Assembly (NCBI GenBank): GCA_017484005.1
Contig: JAFUTY010000050.1
Span: forward strand, 1-64,000
Direction: 5' to 3'
Source: Selenomonadaceae bacterium
GTDB lineage: Bacteria; Bacillota; Negativicutes; Selenomonadales; Selenomonadaceae
DNA length: 64,000 bases
Under the pieces are notes generated by a model, which was given only the letters and a program-made list of their open reading frames with translations, was not told where the DNA came from and made no database searches. Of this stretch, positions 24,379-33,716 are shown piece by piece; within the stretch, counting starts at the first letter, position 1, and each line of letters opens with the position of its first letter. The translations under genes were made by a program, and so were the position numbers.

Positions 24379-25515
24379 TTGAAAAAATTCTTCACCAAAA
24401 TTTTCACGGCGATCTTTGCATTATCGATTTTCATTGTGCCAATGCAAAACGCTGAAGCAGTTGCATCGACAACGCGAATCAAGGATATCGCCAAAGTTCA
24501 AGGCGTTCGATCAAACCAACTCTTGGGCTATGGATTGGTCGTCGGTCTGAATGGAACGGGCGATTCTGATGATACGATTCAAATGATTCGCTCGACGATT
24601 AGTCTGCTCAAAGAATTTGGAATCACTGTTGCGGAATCGGATATTGATATTGATAACACCGCAGCAGTCATTGTCACAGCGACTTTGCCGCCATTCGTTC
24701 GAGAAGGCGATACAATCGATGTAACGATTTCATCGATGGGCGACGCCTCGAGCATTCAAGGCGGAACATTGCTGCAAACTCCACTTCGAGCAGCAGATGG
24801 CGAGGTTTATGCAGTTGCTCAAGGAGCAGTGTCAACCGGTGGATTCGCTGCGGGAGGAGGCGGCGGTGGTGGAAACAATCGAGCCACGCGAAATTTTCCA
24901 ACCGTCGGAATGTGTCCAAATGGAGCGATAGTTGAGCGGACAGTCGAAGATGACGATATAGGCAGTGATGGAAGAATTTCTCTTTCATTGATGCAGTCTG
25001 ATTTCACGACGGCGACTCGAGTTGCATCGGCAATCAATGCTCGATTTGGAGCGATCGCTCGTCCAGCAAATCCAGGGAGAATTGACATTCGAATTCCGAA
25101 TTATTATCGCGGAAATGTTGTTGCATTCATCGCGGGAGTCGAAGAATTAATGGTGACGCCGGATAATGTTGCGAAAGTTGTCATGAATGAAAGAACTGGA
25201 ACGATTGTCATGGGCGGCGATGTTTCAGTCGATGAATGTGCAATAACTCAAGGCGGTTTGACAATTCGAGTTCGCCGCGATGAAAATGCATTTATGCCTG
25301 CGCCGTATAGCTATGGAAGCTCTCTCACGACGGAAAGCACGGAAATCGAAGTCGAAGAGGAGATGGGCAACACTGTGATTCTCCCTGCGACGGCGAGCAT
25401 CAGTGATATCGTTGGCGCACTGAATGCAGTCGGTGCAACGCCTCGCGATACAATTTCGATTCTTCAAGCGATGAAAGCCGCTGGAGCTATCCACGCAGAA
25501 ATTCAAATCATTTAA
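24379..25515 (+). CDS. flgI: Flagellar P-ring protein FlgI
   Basis: 378 residues from TTG 24379 after AAAGGAGG. Signal peptide FFTKIFTAIFALSIFIVP...AEA, then TRIKDIAKVQGVRSNQLLGYGLVVGLNGTGD, the family signature, VTATLPPFVREGDTIDVTISSMGDASS, and C-terminal ILQAMKAAGAIHAEIQII. A Gly-rich loop (GGFAAGGGGGGG) replaces the shorter loop of most relatives but is not a homopolymer in DNA. It forms the ring in the peptidoglycan layer, with FlgA as chaperone. Confidence 0.95.
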   Translation: MKKFFTKIFTAIFALSIFIVPMQNAEAVASTTRIKDIAKVQGVRSNQLLGYGLVVGLNGTGDSDDTIQMIRSTISLLKEFGITVAESDIDIDNTAAVIVTATLPPFVREGDTIDVTISSMGDASSIQGGTLLQTPLRAADGEVYAVAQGAVSTGGFAAGGGGGGGNNRATRNFPTVGMCPNGAIVERTVEDDDIGSDGRISLSLMQSDFTTATRVASAINARFGAIARPANPGRIDIRIPNYYRGNVVAFIAGVEELMVTPDNVAKVVMNERTGTIVMGGDVSVDECAITQGGLTIRVRRDENAFMPAPYSYGSSLTTESTEIEVEEEMGNTVILPATASISDIVGALNAVGATPRDTISILQAMKAAGAIHAEIQII

Positions 25516-25534
25516 TCGAAAGGAGGATGTTTAG

Positions 25535-25963
25535 ATGAATATTTCTCCGATAATACAGAATTCGATAATCGGAACGAATTCAAATGTTCAAGCGACTCAA
25601 GCGCGAGCTGAAGGAATTCAATTCGATCAAATGCTCGAAGAGGCTCAGCGAAATGCTGAATCTGCAACTCAATCGACTCAAAAATCCGCACACATCAAAA
25701 CTCCGGAGGAACTTGAACTCGAGGCTCAGCAGCTTCGCGATGCTTGTCAACAATTCGAGGCGATGTTTCTCGATTTAATGTGGCGGGAAATGCGAAAAAC
25801 TGTTCCGAAAGATGAATTAATCGGCAATTCGAACGCTATCGATATGTTCCAGGAAATGCATGACACTGAAATCATGAAAAATATTTCCAAGGCGGGCGGA
25901 ATTGGAATCGCCGATATGATGGTGCGACAGCTTTCTCCTCAAAATCCAATTCGATACGAGTGA
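25535..25963 (+). CDS. flgJ: FlgJ-type rod-binding protein, single domain
   Basis: 142 residues. The rod-binding domain lies in the second half: LRDACQQFEAMFLDLMWREMRKTVPK and MFQEMHDTEIMKNISKAGGIGIADMMVRQL. It lacks the muramidase domain of proteobacterial FlgJ, so wall opening needs another enzyme; the lytic transglycosylase at 52570 in the other flagellar block is a candidate. The start follows AAAGGAGG. Confidence 0.9.
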   Translation: MNISPIIQNSIIGTNSNVQATQARAEGIQFDQMLEEAQRNAESATQSTQKSAHIKTPEELELEAQQLRDACQQFEAMFLDLMWREMRKTVPKDELIGNSNAIDMFQEMHDTEIMKNISKAGGIGIADMMVRQLSPQNPIRYE

Positions 25964-25968
25964 TTGAA

Positions 25969-27255
25969 ATGAAAAAATCCATGAAAAAATCTTTGACGGT
26001 CGCGATTAGTCTCGCGATCTTTTTTTTGCCTAATCTTGTTTCAGCGGAAGCGAGCGTCAATACAAATCCAAATGAGAGAATTTTTTTCAAACATCCAGAT
26101 CCTCAAGCGGAATTTTCGGCGAAAATGCAGCGTCGATCTAATAGAGCTAGAAAAAAAATCTCGCCGGATATAATTGAAAAGATCAAAAAAATCGAGCCGC
26201 CCAATATCCAAAATTCTCCGGAAATTGAAACTCCTTCGGAATTTTGGGAAATGGAAATCGCGCCGGGATTGATCGAAAAAATTTACACACATTCAGCTCG
26301 CGGCGATCGAGTCAAGGCTTATTGTTTGATTGCGGATCACGATCGATATGAATTGACGCCGATGTTAGCTCTTGGAAAAGTTCAAGGGCGAGCGACAGTG
26401 TCAGACATGTATCGCGACTTCAATGCATGGTCAGATAATTCAGCGGTCGGAGCGATTAATGCATCGTATTTCGCGGTGACTGGAGATTTGATTGGCGTCA
26501 CGAAAATCGATGGGCTTGCCGCTGGAACGACTTATTTCGAGCGATCTGCAATTGGAATAATGCCCGATGGAACTGCAGTCTTTGGAAAAAATTATTACGA
26601 CGGACACGTGACGCTCGGCAATATGACTTTGCCAGTGTCGGGAGTCAATCACGAACGCAGCGATAACAATCTGATTATTTACAATCGCTGGTTTGGTGAA
26701 TCAACTCGCACGAATGAATTTGGTTTGGAATTTGTCGTTGAGAATGGTTATGTCACGGCGATAAATCAAAACAATTCGCGAATTCCTGCCGATGGAATTG
26801 TCGTCTCAGTTCATGGAACGGCTAAAGATGCATTCATGAACGTGAAAATTGGAGATCGAGCGATAATTTCCGAGGATTTTGGAAATCCATGGAACGATGC
26901 GATTCATATTGTCGGCGCAGGACCTCGATTAGTCTCAAGCGGGATGGTTTATGTCACAGCGGACGAGGAGGAATTTCCGAGCGATATTCAAATCGGAAGA
27001 GCTCCTCGATCTGCAGTTGGAGTCACGAGCGATGGAGATTTTTTGATTGCGGTTGTCGATGGGCGTCAATCTTTGAGCCGAGGATGCACTTTGACTGAAT
27101 GGGCGCAATTGTTGATCGATTTTGGCGCAGTCGATGCAATTAATCTCGACGGCGGTGGATCTTCAGCGCTAGTTATCAATGGCGAGCTGATGAATTCTCC
27201 TTCAGATGGCAGTGAAAGACCTGTTGGTTCTTCAATTATCATTTCACGGAAATAA
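25969..27255 (+). CDS. Exported phosphodiester glycosidase (NAGPA domain) protein
   Basis: 428 residues. Signal peptide KKSLTVAISLAIFFLPNLVSA, a charged linker to about residue 100, then a NAGPA-like domain: ALGKVQGRATVSDMYRDFNAWSD, GAINASYFAVTGDLIGV, GRAPRSAVGVTSDGDFLIAVVDGR and NLDGGGSSALVINGELMN near the end. Related domains remove GlcNAc phosphodiesters or act on wall and exopolysaccharide; the substrate here is unknown. Its start lies 6 bp after flgJ without a strong ribosome-binding site, suggesting translational coupling. A terminator follows, ending the block. Confidence 0.85.
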   Translation: MKKSMKKSLTVAISLAIFFLPNLVSAEASVNTNPNERIFFKHPDPQAEFSAKMQRRSNRARKKISPDIIEKIKKIEPPNIQNSPEIETPSEFWEMEIAPGLIEKIYTHSARGDRVKAYCLIADHDRYELTPMLALGKVQGRATVSDMYRDFNAWSDNSAVGAINASYFAVTGDLIGVTKIDGLAAGTTYFERSAIGIMPDGTAVFGKNYYDGHVTLGNMTLPVSGVNHERSDNNLIIYNRWFGESTRTNEFGLEFVVENGYVTAINQNNSRIPADGIVVSVHGTAKDAFMNVKIGDRAIISEDFGNPWNDAIHIVGAGPRLVSSGMVYVTADEEEFPSDIQIGRAPRSAVGVTSDGDFLIAVVDGRQSLSRGCTLTEWAQLLIDFGAVDAINLDGGGSSALVINGELMNSPSDGSERPVGSSIIISRK

Positions 27256-27299
27256 AAAAAGATCCGAACCTCGTTTTGAGATTCGGATCTTTTCTTTAT
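27254..27299. terminator. Intrinsic terminator after the flagellar block
   Basis: Stem AGATCCGAACCTC with GAGATTCGGATCT (one mismatch), flanked by A7 and a T-rich tail, followed by ATTCGG. Confidence 0.83.
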
Positions 27300-27336
27300 T
27301 CGGATTCAGTTAGCAAACGGTGAGATTAGTAGCCAC

Positions 27337-27358
27337 AAAAACGGGTCAAGCGTCACGC
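27337..27358. repeat. GGGTCAAGCGTCACGC repeat at the end of lysC
   Basis: AAAAACGGGTCAAGCGTCAC followed by GCTGG. The core CAAGCGTCACGCTGG is nearly palindromic. On the minus strand it supplies the last codons and the stop (TGA) of lysC. Related copies occur at 43922 and 51515-51592. Confidence 0.7.
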
Positions 27359-28582
27359 TGGTGGGAAAAATTCTTTGTGAATTGCGTTGACAGCTTGCAT
27401 CATTCTATCGCTTGCAATCAAGCACGAGATACTGATTTCCGATGTGCTAATGATATCAATATTGATACTTTCATCTGCGAGCGCACCGAACATTCTCGCA
27501 GCAATTCCAGGACTTCCGAGCATTCCTGCGCCGACGATTGAAACTTTGGCGACATTTTCTTCGATAACAAGATCCATCGCATCGAGTTTCGCGACAATCG
27601 GTTTGAGAACTCGACGCGCCGCGGAAAGATCCGTCGATGCAATTGTGAAAACGATATCGGTGACATTTTGATCGATGTTGCGGATGCTTTGAACAATCAT
27701 ATCAACATCGACATTTTCTTTTGCGAGAGCTGAGAAAACTTGATGCGCAATTCCTGGGCGATTTGGTACGCCGATTAGAGCCATTTTTGTAACTTTCGAA
27801 TCGTGTGCAACTCCACGAATCACAAAACCTTTTTCGTCCATTGTATATTCCTTTCGAATAAATGTGCCCGGTTTCGATGTGAAAGTCGAGCGGACGTGAA
27901 TTGGAATCTCAAAATACTGCCCCATTTCGACGGAGCGCGGCTGCATGACTCCAGCACCGAGCCGAGCCATCTCGAGCATTTCTTCGTAAGTGATTTCTTG
28001 CATTTTGCGAGCATCGGGACAGATTCGCGGATCTGCAGAAAAAATTCCTTCGACGTCTGTGAAAATCTCGCAGGAATCGGCTTTCAACGCTCCAGCCAGC
28101 GCGACGGCTGAAGTATCAGATCCACCGCGTCCGAGAGTCGTTGGATCTCCAAGCGAATCGACGCCTTGGAATCCTGCAACTACAACGATTTTCCCTTCAT
28201 CGAGTTCCTTTTTGACTCGCTCCGGCAAAATTTCCATGATCTTGCCTTTGGTATGTGCAGAATTCGTTTGCATTCCAACCTGTGCGCCGGTCAACGATAC
28301 AGCTTTCTGTCCAAATCGTTCAAACGCCATTGCGAGGAGCGCAATTGAAACCTGCTCGCCGGTCGTGAGGAGCATATCCATCTCGCGAGGATATTTGTAC
28401 GGATCTCGATCAATCCCGCGTGCAAGTTCGATGAGATCGTCAGTCGAATCTCCCATTGCCGAGACAACGACGACTATTTTGTCGCCAGGCTTTTTTTCAT
28501 CGAGAACTCTTTGGGCGACGGCAATAATCTTCTTCGTCGTGGCGACGGAGCTGCCGCCGAATTTTTTGACAATAAGAGCCAT
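27353..28582 (-). CDS. lysC: Aspartate kinase
   Basis: 409 residues. KKFGGSSVATTKKI at the start binds ATP, then MDMLLTTGEQVSIALLAMA, GGSDTSAVALAGALKAD, and two C-terminal ACT domains (ALIGVPNRPGIAHQVFSALAKENVDVDMIVQSI and KVSIVGAGMLGSPGIAARMFGAL) that usually bind Lys and/or Thr. It phosphorylates aspartate, the first step to Lys, Met and Thr. ATG 28582 follows AAAGGAG. No lysine riboswitch or T-box is visible in the 151 bp before it. The C-terminal end runs into a palindromic repeat. Confidence 0.96.
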   Translation of the reverse strand: MALIVKKFGGSSVATTKKIIAVAQRVLDEKKPGDKIVVVVSAMGDSTDDLIELARGIDRDPYKYPREMDMLLTTGEQVSIALLAMAFERFGQKAVSLTGAQVGMQTNSAHTKGKIMEILPERVKKELDEGKIVVVAGFQGVDSLGDPTTLGRGGSDTSAVALAGALKADSCEIFTDVEGIFSADPRICPDARKMQEITYEEMLEMARLGAGVMQPRSVEMGQYFEIPIHVRSTFTSKPGTFIRKEYTMDEKGFVIRGVAHDSKVTKMALIGVPNRPGIAHQVFSALAKENVDVDMIVQSIRNIDQNVTDIVFTIASTDLSAARRVLKPIVAKLDAMDLVIEENVAKVSIVGAGMLGSPGIAARMFGALADESINIDIISTSEISISCLIASDRMMQAVNAIHKEFFPPA

Positions 28583-28733
28583 TCAATCGGACTCCTTTCA
28601 AAATCTGGAGGATTCAACGCGCGAATTCTATTTGAGATTTTCACGAGTGTCAAGGAGTTTCAATCTAAATTCAGAGTCTGCTTGATAAAAAATCCATCAC
28701 TTAAATCAAGACGATCAAATCGAGATTTTCAAT

Positions 28734-30755
28734 TCAATCATTGAGAGTTCGTTTGATAAAAAATCCAATTACTCCAATCAAGACGATTAATCCTAAAATT
28801 TCTGGAGCGGCTGAATTTGAAAATTCTTCACTCACCATATTCAACGGCGATTCACTTCCACCGTTTGAAACTGAAATCACAATCAACGCGGCAATCAAAA
28901 CTCCAGTGATGCTTTCGCCGACAATAAATCCCGATGAAATCAATGTCCCGCGTCTTCGAGCATCCTGCAATTTTTCTTCGACAACATCGGCGGAAGATTT
29001 TTGGCGAATTTTTTTATCGATGAAATATCCAATCAACGCGCCGACAACCAATGGAGTTTGAAGTGAGGGCGGAAGATAAATTCCCATGCCAACTGCTAAC
29101 GGCGGCAGAGCGAATCGAGTGTTGCGAGTCAAAAATACATTCAACGCGACTAAAATTATTCCTAAAACGATTCCGATTTGAATGTACTGCCAATCGAGAG
29201 ACGATGAAAAAATTCCTTGCGCGATTGTTGTCATCAATGCAGCTTGAGGAGCGGCTAATGCATCGTCAGGATTCATGTCTGGACGCGGCAGAGCTCCAGG
29301 AAATCCATACGCCTCGTATAAAAGATTCATGACTGGCGCGATGACAAATGCTCCAACAACGCATCCAATTATCAACGCGATCTGCTGTCGAGCTGGAGTT
29401 GCACCGACTAAAAATCCAGTCTTGAGATCTTGAATGTTATCGTTGGAAATGCATGCGACGGCTAAAATTATCGATGTAATGAAAATCGCTGTGGCTGTTG
29501 CGAATTTTGATCCTCCATCGATTTCAAAAATTCCAAATGAATCGCAAATCGCAAAAACTACAATAGATGATAAAATTATCGCCAAAATTCCAATTCCAGA
29601 AATCGGGCTCGATGAAGATCCAATCAATCCTGCCATGTATGCACATGCCGCGGCGACTAAAAATCCAGTCAAAACGGCTGTCACAACTCCAACCAAAATT
29701 ATCGCGAAAGTTTGATTGAATGGAAGCCCTACTGGACTCACGAATGAATAAAATACTCCAAAAATTCCGAGGAGAGTTATCAAAAATGTTGCTATGATAC
29801 TTTTAAATGACATATCGGAATCAGTTCGATGTGTTGATCTTTCATCTTGAGACATTTTGACTGACGCGAATGATTCTTTCATACCATCGATAACTGGTTT
29901 TGCGAGAGTCAACAGTGTCCAAATCGCTGCAACTCCCATCGCTCCCGCACCGATTAATCGAACGCGCTCGGAATAAACTGCCTTTGCGAAATCTTGAATC
30001 GACTGTCCATCTGCAGGAATTTCTGTCAATGTGAAAAATGGAACAAATCCTGCCCATGCGATCAAAATTCCAAATAACAGAGCCAATCCGCTCGTGATTC
30101 CAATCAAATATCCCGCGCCAATCAATGCAGTTGAATATCCCAGCGGCATTTGAGTCATTCCGCGCCCGATCGGAATCCAAATTGATAAACTTTCCGCCAA
30201 AAATCTGAATCCATTGGTACAAAGTGAGATAATCGATGCAATGATTCCGCCGCTCAAAATCGATTTCAATCCAGAATTCGAATCGTCAGCATTGCTTCCG
30301 ACTTTCAAAATTTCTGCCGCTGCAACTCCTTCAGGATATGGCAAGTCGCTATGAACGACCATCGCGCGTCGAAGTGGAATCGTGAAAATGACTCCCAAAC
30401 ATCCGCCGCAGGCCGATACAAGCAGAGTCTGCCAAAATTCCAGATGCTGCCAATATCCAATCATTAACATTCCTGGAATTATGAAAATGATCGCCGATAA
30501 CGTTCCAGCCGCCGATGCTTGAGTCTGAACCATGTTGTTTTCAAGAATGTTGGAATCTTTATACATTCGCAAAATCGCCATGGAAATTATCGCCGCGGGA
30601 ATTGCTGATGAAAATGTCAATCCGACTTTTAAGCCAAGATAAACATTCGACGCGGTGAATATGATTGTTAAAATCGCGCCGAGAATTATTCCTCGAAGAG
30701 TCAGTTCCGGCAGTTTTAAATCGTGATTGAAAAATTCTGAGTGATTGTCTTTCAA
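28734..30755 (-). CDS. OPT-family oligopeptide transporter
   Basis: 673 residues with about 15 membrane segments. The start LPELTLRGIILGAILTIIFTASNVYLGLKVGLTFSSAIPAAII and LPYPEGVAAAEILKVG near residue 150 mark the OPT family; DLKTGFLVGATPARQQIALIIG and GALPRPDMNPDDALAAPQAALM follow in the C-terminal half. It imports oligopeptides or metal chelates by proton coupling. TTG 30755 is chosen because GGAGG lies 9 bases upstream. It is 151 bp upstream of lysC on the same strand. Confidence 0.9.
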   Translation of the reverse strand: MKDNHSEFFNHDLKLPELTLRGIILGAILTIIFTASNVYLGLKVGLTFSSAIPAAIISMAILRMYKDSNILENNMVQTQASAAGTLSAIIFIIPGMLMIGYWQHLEFWQTLLVSACGGCLGVIFTIPLRRAMVVHSDLPYPEGVAAAEILKVGSNADDSNSGLKSILSGGIIASIISLCTNGFRFLAESLSIWIPIGRGMTQMPLGYSTALIGAGYLIGITSGLALLFGILIAWAGFVPFFTLTEIPADGQSIQDFAKAVYSERVRLIGAGAMGVAAIWTLLTLAKPVIDGMKESFASVKMSQDERSTHRTDSDMSFKSIIATFLITLLGIFGVFYSFVSPVGLPFNQTFAIILVGVVTAVLTGFLVAAACAYMAGLIGSSSSPISGIGILAIILSSIVVFAICDSFGIFEIDGGSKFATATAIFITSIILAVACISNDNIQDLKTGFLVGATPARQQIALIIGCVVGAFVIAPVMNLLYEAYGFPGALPRPDMNPDDALAAPQAALMTTIAQGIFSSSLDWQYIQIGIVLGIILVALNVFLTRNTRFALPPLAVGMGIYLPPSLQTPLVVGALIGYFIDKKIRQKSSADVVEEKLQDARRRGTLISSGFIVGESITGVLIAALIVISVSNGGSESPLNMVSEEFSNSAAPEILGLIVLIGVIGFFIKRTLND

Positions 30756-30808
30756 AATTCATTCCTCCATAAAAATTTTCGAGCGATTATCTCACATTTT
30801 CGATTTTC

Positions 30809-30837
30809 TTGACAAAAATTTTTCGGAATGCTAGGAT
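30809..30837 (+). promoter_or_regulatory. Sigma-70 promoter of tRNA-Leu
   Basis: TTGACA at 30809 and TAGGAT at 30832 with a 17-base spacer; the tRNA begins 10 bases after the -10 box. Confidence 0.85.
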
Positions 30838-30846
30838 TCATTTCGC

Positions 30847-30933
30847 GCCGGAGTGGCGGAATTGGCAGACGCAGCAGACTCAAAATCTGCCGCTGGCAAC
30901 AGCGTATCGGTTCAAGTCCGATCTTCGGCACCA
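30847..30933 (+). tRNA. tRNA-Leu (anticodon CAA)
   Basis: An 87-base class II tRNA with long variable arm. Acceptor GCCGGAG pairs with CTTCGGC (one G-U), the anticodon loop is CTCAAAA between GCAGA and TCTGC, the T-arm contains GGTTCAAGTCC, and CCA is encoded. It reads UUG. A strong promoter lies upstream and a hairpin with T-run downstream. Confidence 0.95.
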
Positions 30934-30964
30934 ATTTCGATTTCAATTTCCATTTTCCATATTT

Positions 30965-30995
30965 AGACTGTCGAGATTTCGGCAGTCTGTTTTTC
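30965..30995 (+). terminator. Terminator of tRNA-Leu, directly before the MmeI-like gene
   Basis: AGACTG pairs with CAGTCT around a short loop with an additional CG/CG pair, followed by GTTTTTCGTTCGG. The ribosome-binding site GGGAG of the next gene overlaps the end of this tail, so that gene depends on read-through or on a promoter inside the hairpin region. Confidence 0.68.
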
Positions 30996-31012
30996 GTTCG
31001 GGAGTGATTTTT

Positions 31013-33661
31013 ATGGATGAATTTATTTCTGAATGGAAAAATCGCGGCAATGAAAAATCTGATTCACATCAATTTTGGGATGCAATGTTTCGAACGTTTT
31101 GGAAAATCTTGAATCCCAATGAGTTAATGAAATTCGAAGTTCCTGTACAAGTCGGAGATTCTCAATGCTACATCGATGTTTGGATTCCAAAAACGCGAGT
31201 GATCATTGAACAAAAATCGAGGGGTCGAAAGCTCGATAAAGTTGAAAAGCAGTCTGATGGATCAATGTTAAATCCATTCGGTCAAGCAAAACGTTATGAC
31301 GATCATCGAAAAACTTCCGAGAAAGCTCGATGGATTATAACTTGCAACTTCGATGAATTCTGGATCTACAATCTTGAGGCAGATCGCCCTGAACTTCATG
31401 TTCGGAAGATCAAACTCGAAGAATTGCCGGAGCGATTCGGTGAGCTCGATTTTCTTGTCGATGAAAAGCAATCTGAAATCAAGACGGCGGAATATGTATC
31501 TGCATCGGCTGGATCTCTCGTTAAAGATTTTTATGATCTATTTCGCGATTCAGTTTCGACAATGACTCCAGCGGAAATTGTCTCGCTGAACAAATTTTGC
31601 ATTCGATGTGTCTTCTGCATGTATGCCGAGGACTCTGGAATTTTTGAACGAAAATCATTTCTGAATTACTTGAAAGAGTCTCGGGATAAATCTTTGGAAG
31701 ATGTAAAAAATGATCTGGCGAATCTGTTTTGGAGACTCAATACTAAAGATCTTCCAAAACGCGGAATCGATCCTCGATTGTTGAAATTTCCATATGTCGA
31801 TGGCGAATTGTTTGAAGGAGAGTCTCTCGAAATTTTGGATCGACTCGATGGGAATTTTGATTTTCGAAAGATGATCGATAAATTGATTGATGCATCAGAG
31901 AAAAATATCTGGTCAAAGATCTCTCCGACGATTTTTGGAAGTATTTTTGAATCGATAATGAGTGAAAATACTCGTCGAGGCGGCGGAATTCATTACACAT
32001 CTCCGGAGAATATTCATAGAGTGATCGATCCATTGTTTCTTGACGAATTGAATTCTGAATTTGATCGCAACGAGAATCTCGATGAATTGCATGACAAGAT
32101 CGCTCAATTGAAATTTTTTGATCCTGCATGCGGATCTGGAAATTTTTTAACTGAAACATTTATCTCGTTGAGAAAATTGGAAGATCGAATCATTGCAAAA
32201 ATTGGCGGATCAATCAAAGTTTCGATCGAGAATTTCTATGGGATCGAGATAAATGATTGGGCGGTTCAAGTTGCAAAATTGGCGTTATGGATTTCCGAGC
32301 ATCAGATGAATGGAGGAGATCATTTTCTTCCATTAAAAAGAAATGCAAATATTATTGAGGGAAATTCATTGATGATCGATTGGAAATCTGTGATTCCGAA
32401 CGCCGATTTCATAATGGGAAATCCTCCATATATTGGATATTCGATGCAAAATCCGGATCAAAAATCAGAAATGAGATCGATCTTCGAGGGATATCGAGCC
32501 GCTGGAAAAATGGATTATGTCTGTGCATGGTTCAAAAAGGCTTCCGAATATATAAGAGATTCGAAAACTGAAGTTGGATTCGTCGCGACAAATTCAATCT
32601 GTCAAGGCGAGCATGTTGGATTTCTATGGAAAGATCTTTTCGAGGATGGAATCAAGATCAATTTTGCATGGAGTTCTTTCAAATGGAGTAATGAATCTCC
32701 AGATAAAAAATCGATGGCTCAAGTTCATTGTGTAATTGTTGGATTTTCAAGATTCGATCGATCGAAAAAATTTATCGATGGAGTTGAAGTGAATCAGATC
32801 AATGGATATTTGAAAGACGCGCCGAATGTTTGCATCGAAAGTCGAAAAGATGCAATCGATGATCGTCCAAACATGATTTATGGAAGCAAACCAACAGATG
32901 GTGGAAATTTGATCATTGAGGCAGAAGATCTCGATTCATTTGTTGAAAGAGATCCTCGATCAAAAAAATTCATTCGAAAATTAATTGGCGCAGAAGAATT
33001 CAATGATAATCGTCCTCGATATTGTTTATGGCTTGTCGATGCTGAACCGAATGAAATCAAATCGATCAAACCAATTTATGAAAGAGTTCAAGCTTGTAAA
33101 AAATTTCGAGAATCGAGTAAGAAGGAACAGACTCGAGAATCTGCAAAAACTCCATGGCTTTTTCAAGAAATCAGACAACCGATCGATGGAAATTTCATCA
33201 TCGTTCCAGCTCACACTACAAAGCGTCGCAAATATATTCCATTCGGATTTCTCTCACATGACAAAATTGTCTCGAATGCAAGTTTACTCATTCCGAATGG
33301 ATCATTGGAAGTTTTTGGAATATTGACGTCGAGCGTTCACATGGCATGGACTCGAGTTGTTTGCGGAAGACTTGGAGATGCTTATCGATATTCTGCTCAA
33401 GTTGTATATAACAATTTTCCATTTCCAAAACCGAATCCAAAGATCGAATCAACCGCTCAAAAAATCCTCGATGCAAGATCAAATCATCCAAATTCAAGTC
33501 TCGCTGAATTATATGATCCCAATCTCATGCCTCAAGATCTTCGGAAGGCTCATGATGAAAATGATCGAGCAGTTTTAGATTCATATGGATTCCCAAAAAA
33601 TATTTCCGAATCTGAAATTGTTGCGAGACTCTTTGAAATGTATCAATCTCTCACAAAATAA
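31013..33661 (+). CDS. MmeI-like type IIL restriction-modification enzyme
   Basis: 882 residues, one polypeptide with nuclease, methylase and target-recognition regions. The N-terminal part has a PD-(D/E)xK-like site: YIDVWIPKTRVIIEQKSRG near residue 45-65. A helical spacer follows, then FFDPACGSGNFLTE near 373 (SAM binding) and MGNPPYIGY near 470 (catalytic NPPY). The C-terminal 350 residues include TTKRRKYIPFG and GRLGDAYRYSAQVVYNNFPFP, typical of the recognition and C-terminal domains. It should methylate adenine on one strand and cut about 20 bp away. Codon use looks more AT-rich than in neighbouring genes, and it is placed behind a tRNA gene, so it may have been acquired horizontally. 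Confidence 0.88.
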   Translation: MDEFISEWKNRGNEKSDSHQFWDAMFRTFWKILNPNELMKFEVPVQVGDSQCYIDVWIPKTRVIIEQKSRGRKLDKVEKQSDGSMLNPFGQAKRYDDHRKTSEKARWIITCNFDEFWIYNLEADRPELHVRKIKLEELPERFGELDFLVDEKQSEIKTAEYVSASAGSLVKDFYDLFRDSVSTMTPAEIVSLNKFCIRCVFCMYAEDSGIFERKSFLNYLKESRDKSLEDVKNDLANLFWRLNTKDLPKRGIDPRLLKFPYVDGELFEGESLEILDRLDGNFDFRKMIDKLIDASEKNIWSKISPTIFGSIFESIMSENTRRGGGIHYTSPENIHRVIDPLFLDELNSEFDRNENLDELHDKIAQLKFFDPACGSGNFLTETFISLRKLEDRIIAKIGGSIKVSIENFYGIEINDWAVQVAKLALWISEHQMNGGDHFLPLKRNANIIEGNSLMIDWKSVIPNADFIMGNPPYIGYSMQNPDQKSEMRSIFEGYRAAGKMDYVCAWFKKASEYIRDSKTEVGFVATNSICQGEHVGFLWKDLFEDGIKINFAWSSFKWSNESPDKKSMAQVHCVIVGFSRFDRSKKFIDGVEVNQINGYLKDAPNVCIESRKDAIDDRPNMIYGSKPTDGGNLIIEAEDLDSFVERDPRSKKFIRKLIGAEEFNDNRPRYCLWLVDAEPNEIKSIKPIYERVQACKKFRESSKKEQTRESAKTPWLFQEIRQPIDGNFIIVPAHTTKRRKYIPFGFLSHDKIVSNASLLIPNGSLEVFGILTSSVHMAWTRVVCGRLGDAYRYSAQVVYNNFPFPKPNPKIESTAQKILDARSNHPNSSLAELYDPNLMPQDLRKAHDENDRAVLDSYGFPKNISESEIVARLFEMYQSLTK

Positions 33662-33712
33662 AAAAATCCCCGACCGACTCTCGAATTTGAGAATCGATCG
33701 GGGATCTTTCTT
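33661..33712. terminator. Intrinsic terminator, near-identical to the one at 51402
   Basis: Arms of 17 bases (33667-33683 and 33690-33706) with two mismatches, flanked by A and T runs. The arms are identical to those of the terminator at 51402; only one loop base differs. Confidence 0.85.
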
Positions 33713-33716
33713 ATAT

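Noticed and set aside
24840-24880. Possible poly-G contingency tract in flgI
   Set aside because: The Gly-rich loop uses mixed GGA, GGC and GGT codons, so there is no homopolymer to slip.
27990-28685. A 231-codon open frame antisense to lysC
   Set aside because: It mirrors the codons of lysC, has no ribosome-binding site and no recognisable domain; lysC is complete and clearly coding.
28583-28733. Lysine riboswitch or T-box before lysC
   Set aside because: The 151-bp gap shows none of the conserved elements of either class and is largely taken up by the end region of the transporter transcript.
30752-30946. Open frame across tRNA-Leu on the minus strand
   Set aside because: It overlaps a perfect tRNA and its promoter; the apparent peptide is the translated complement of the tRNA.
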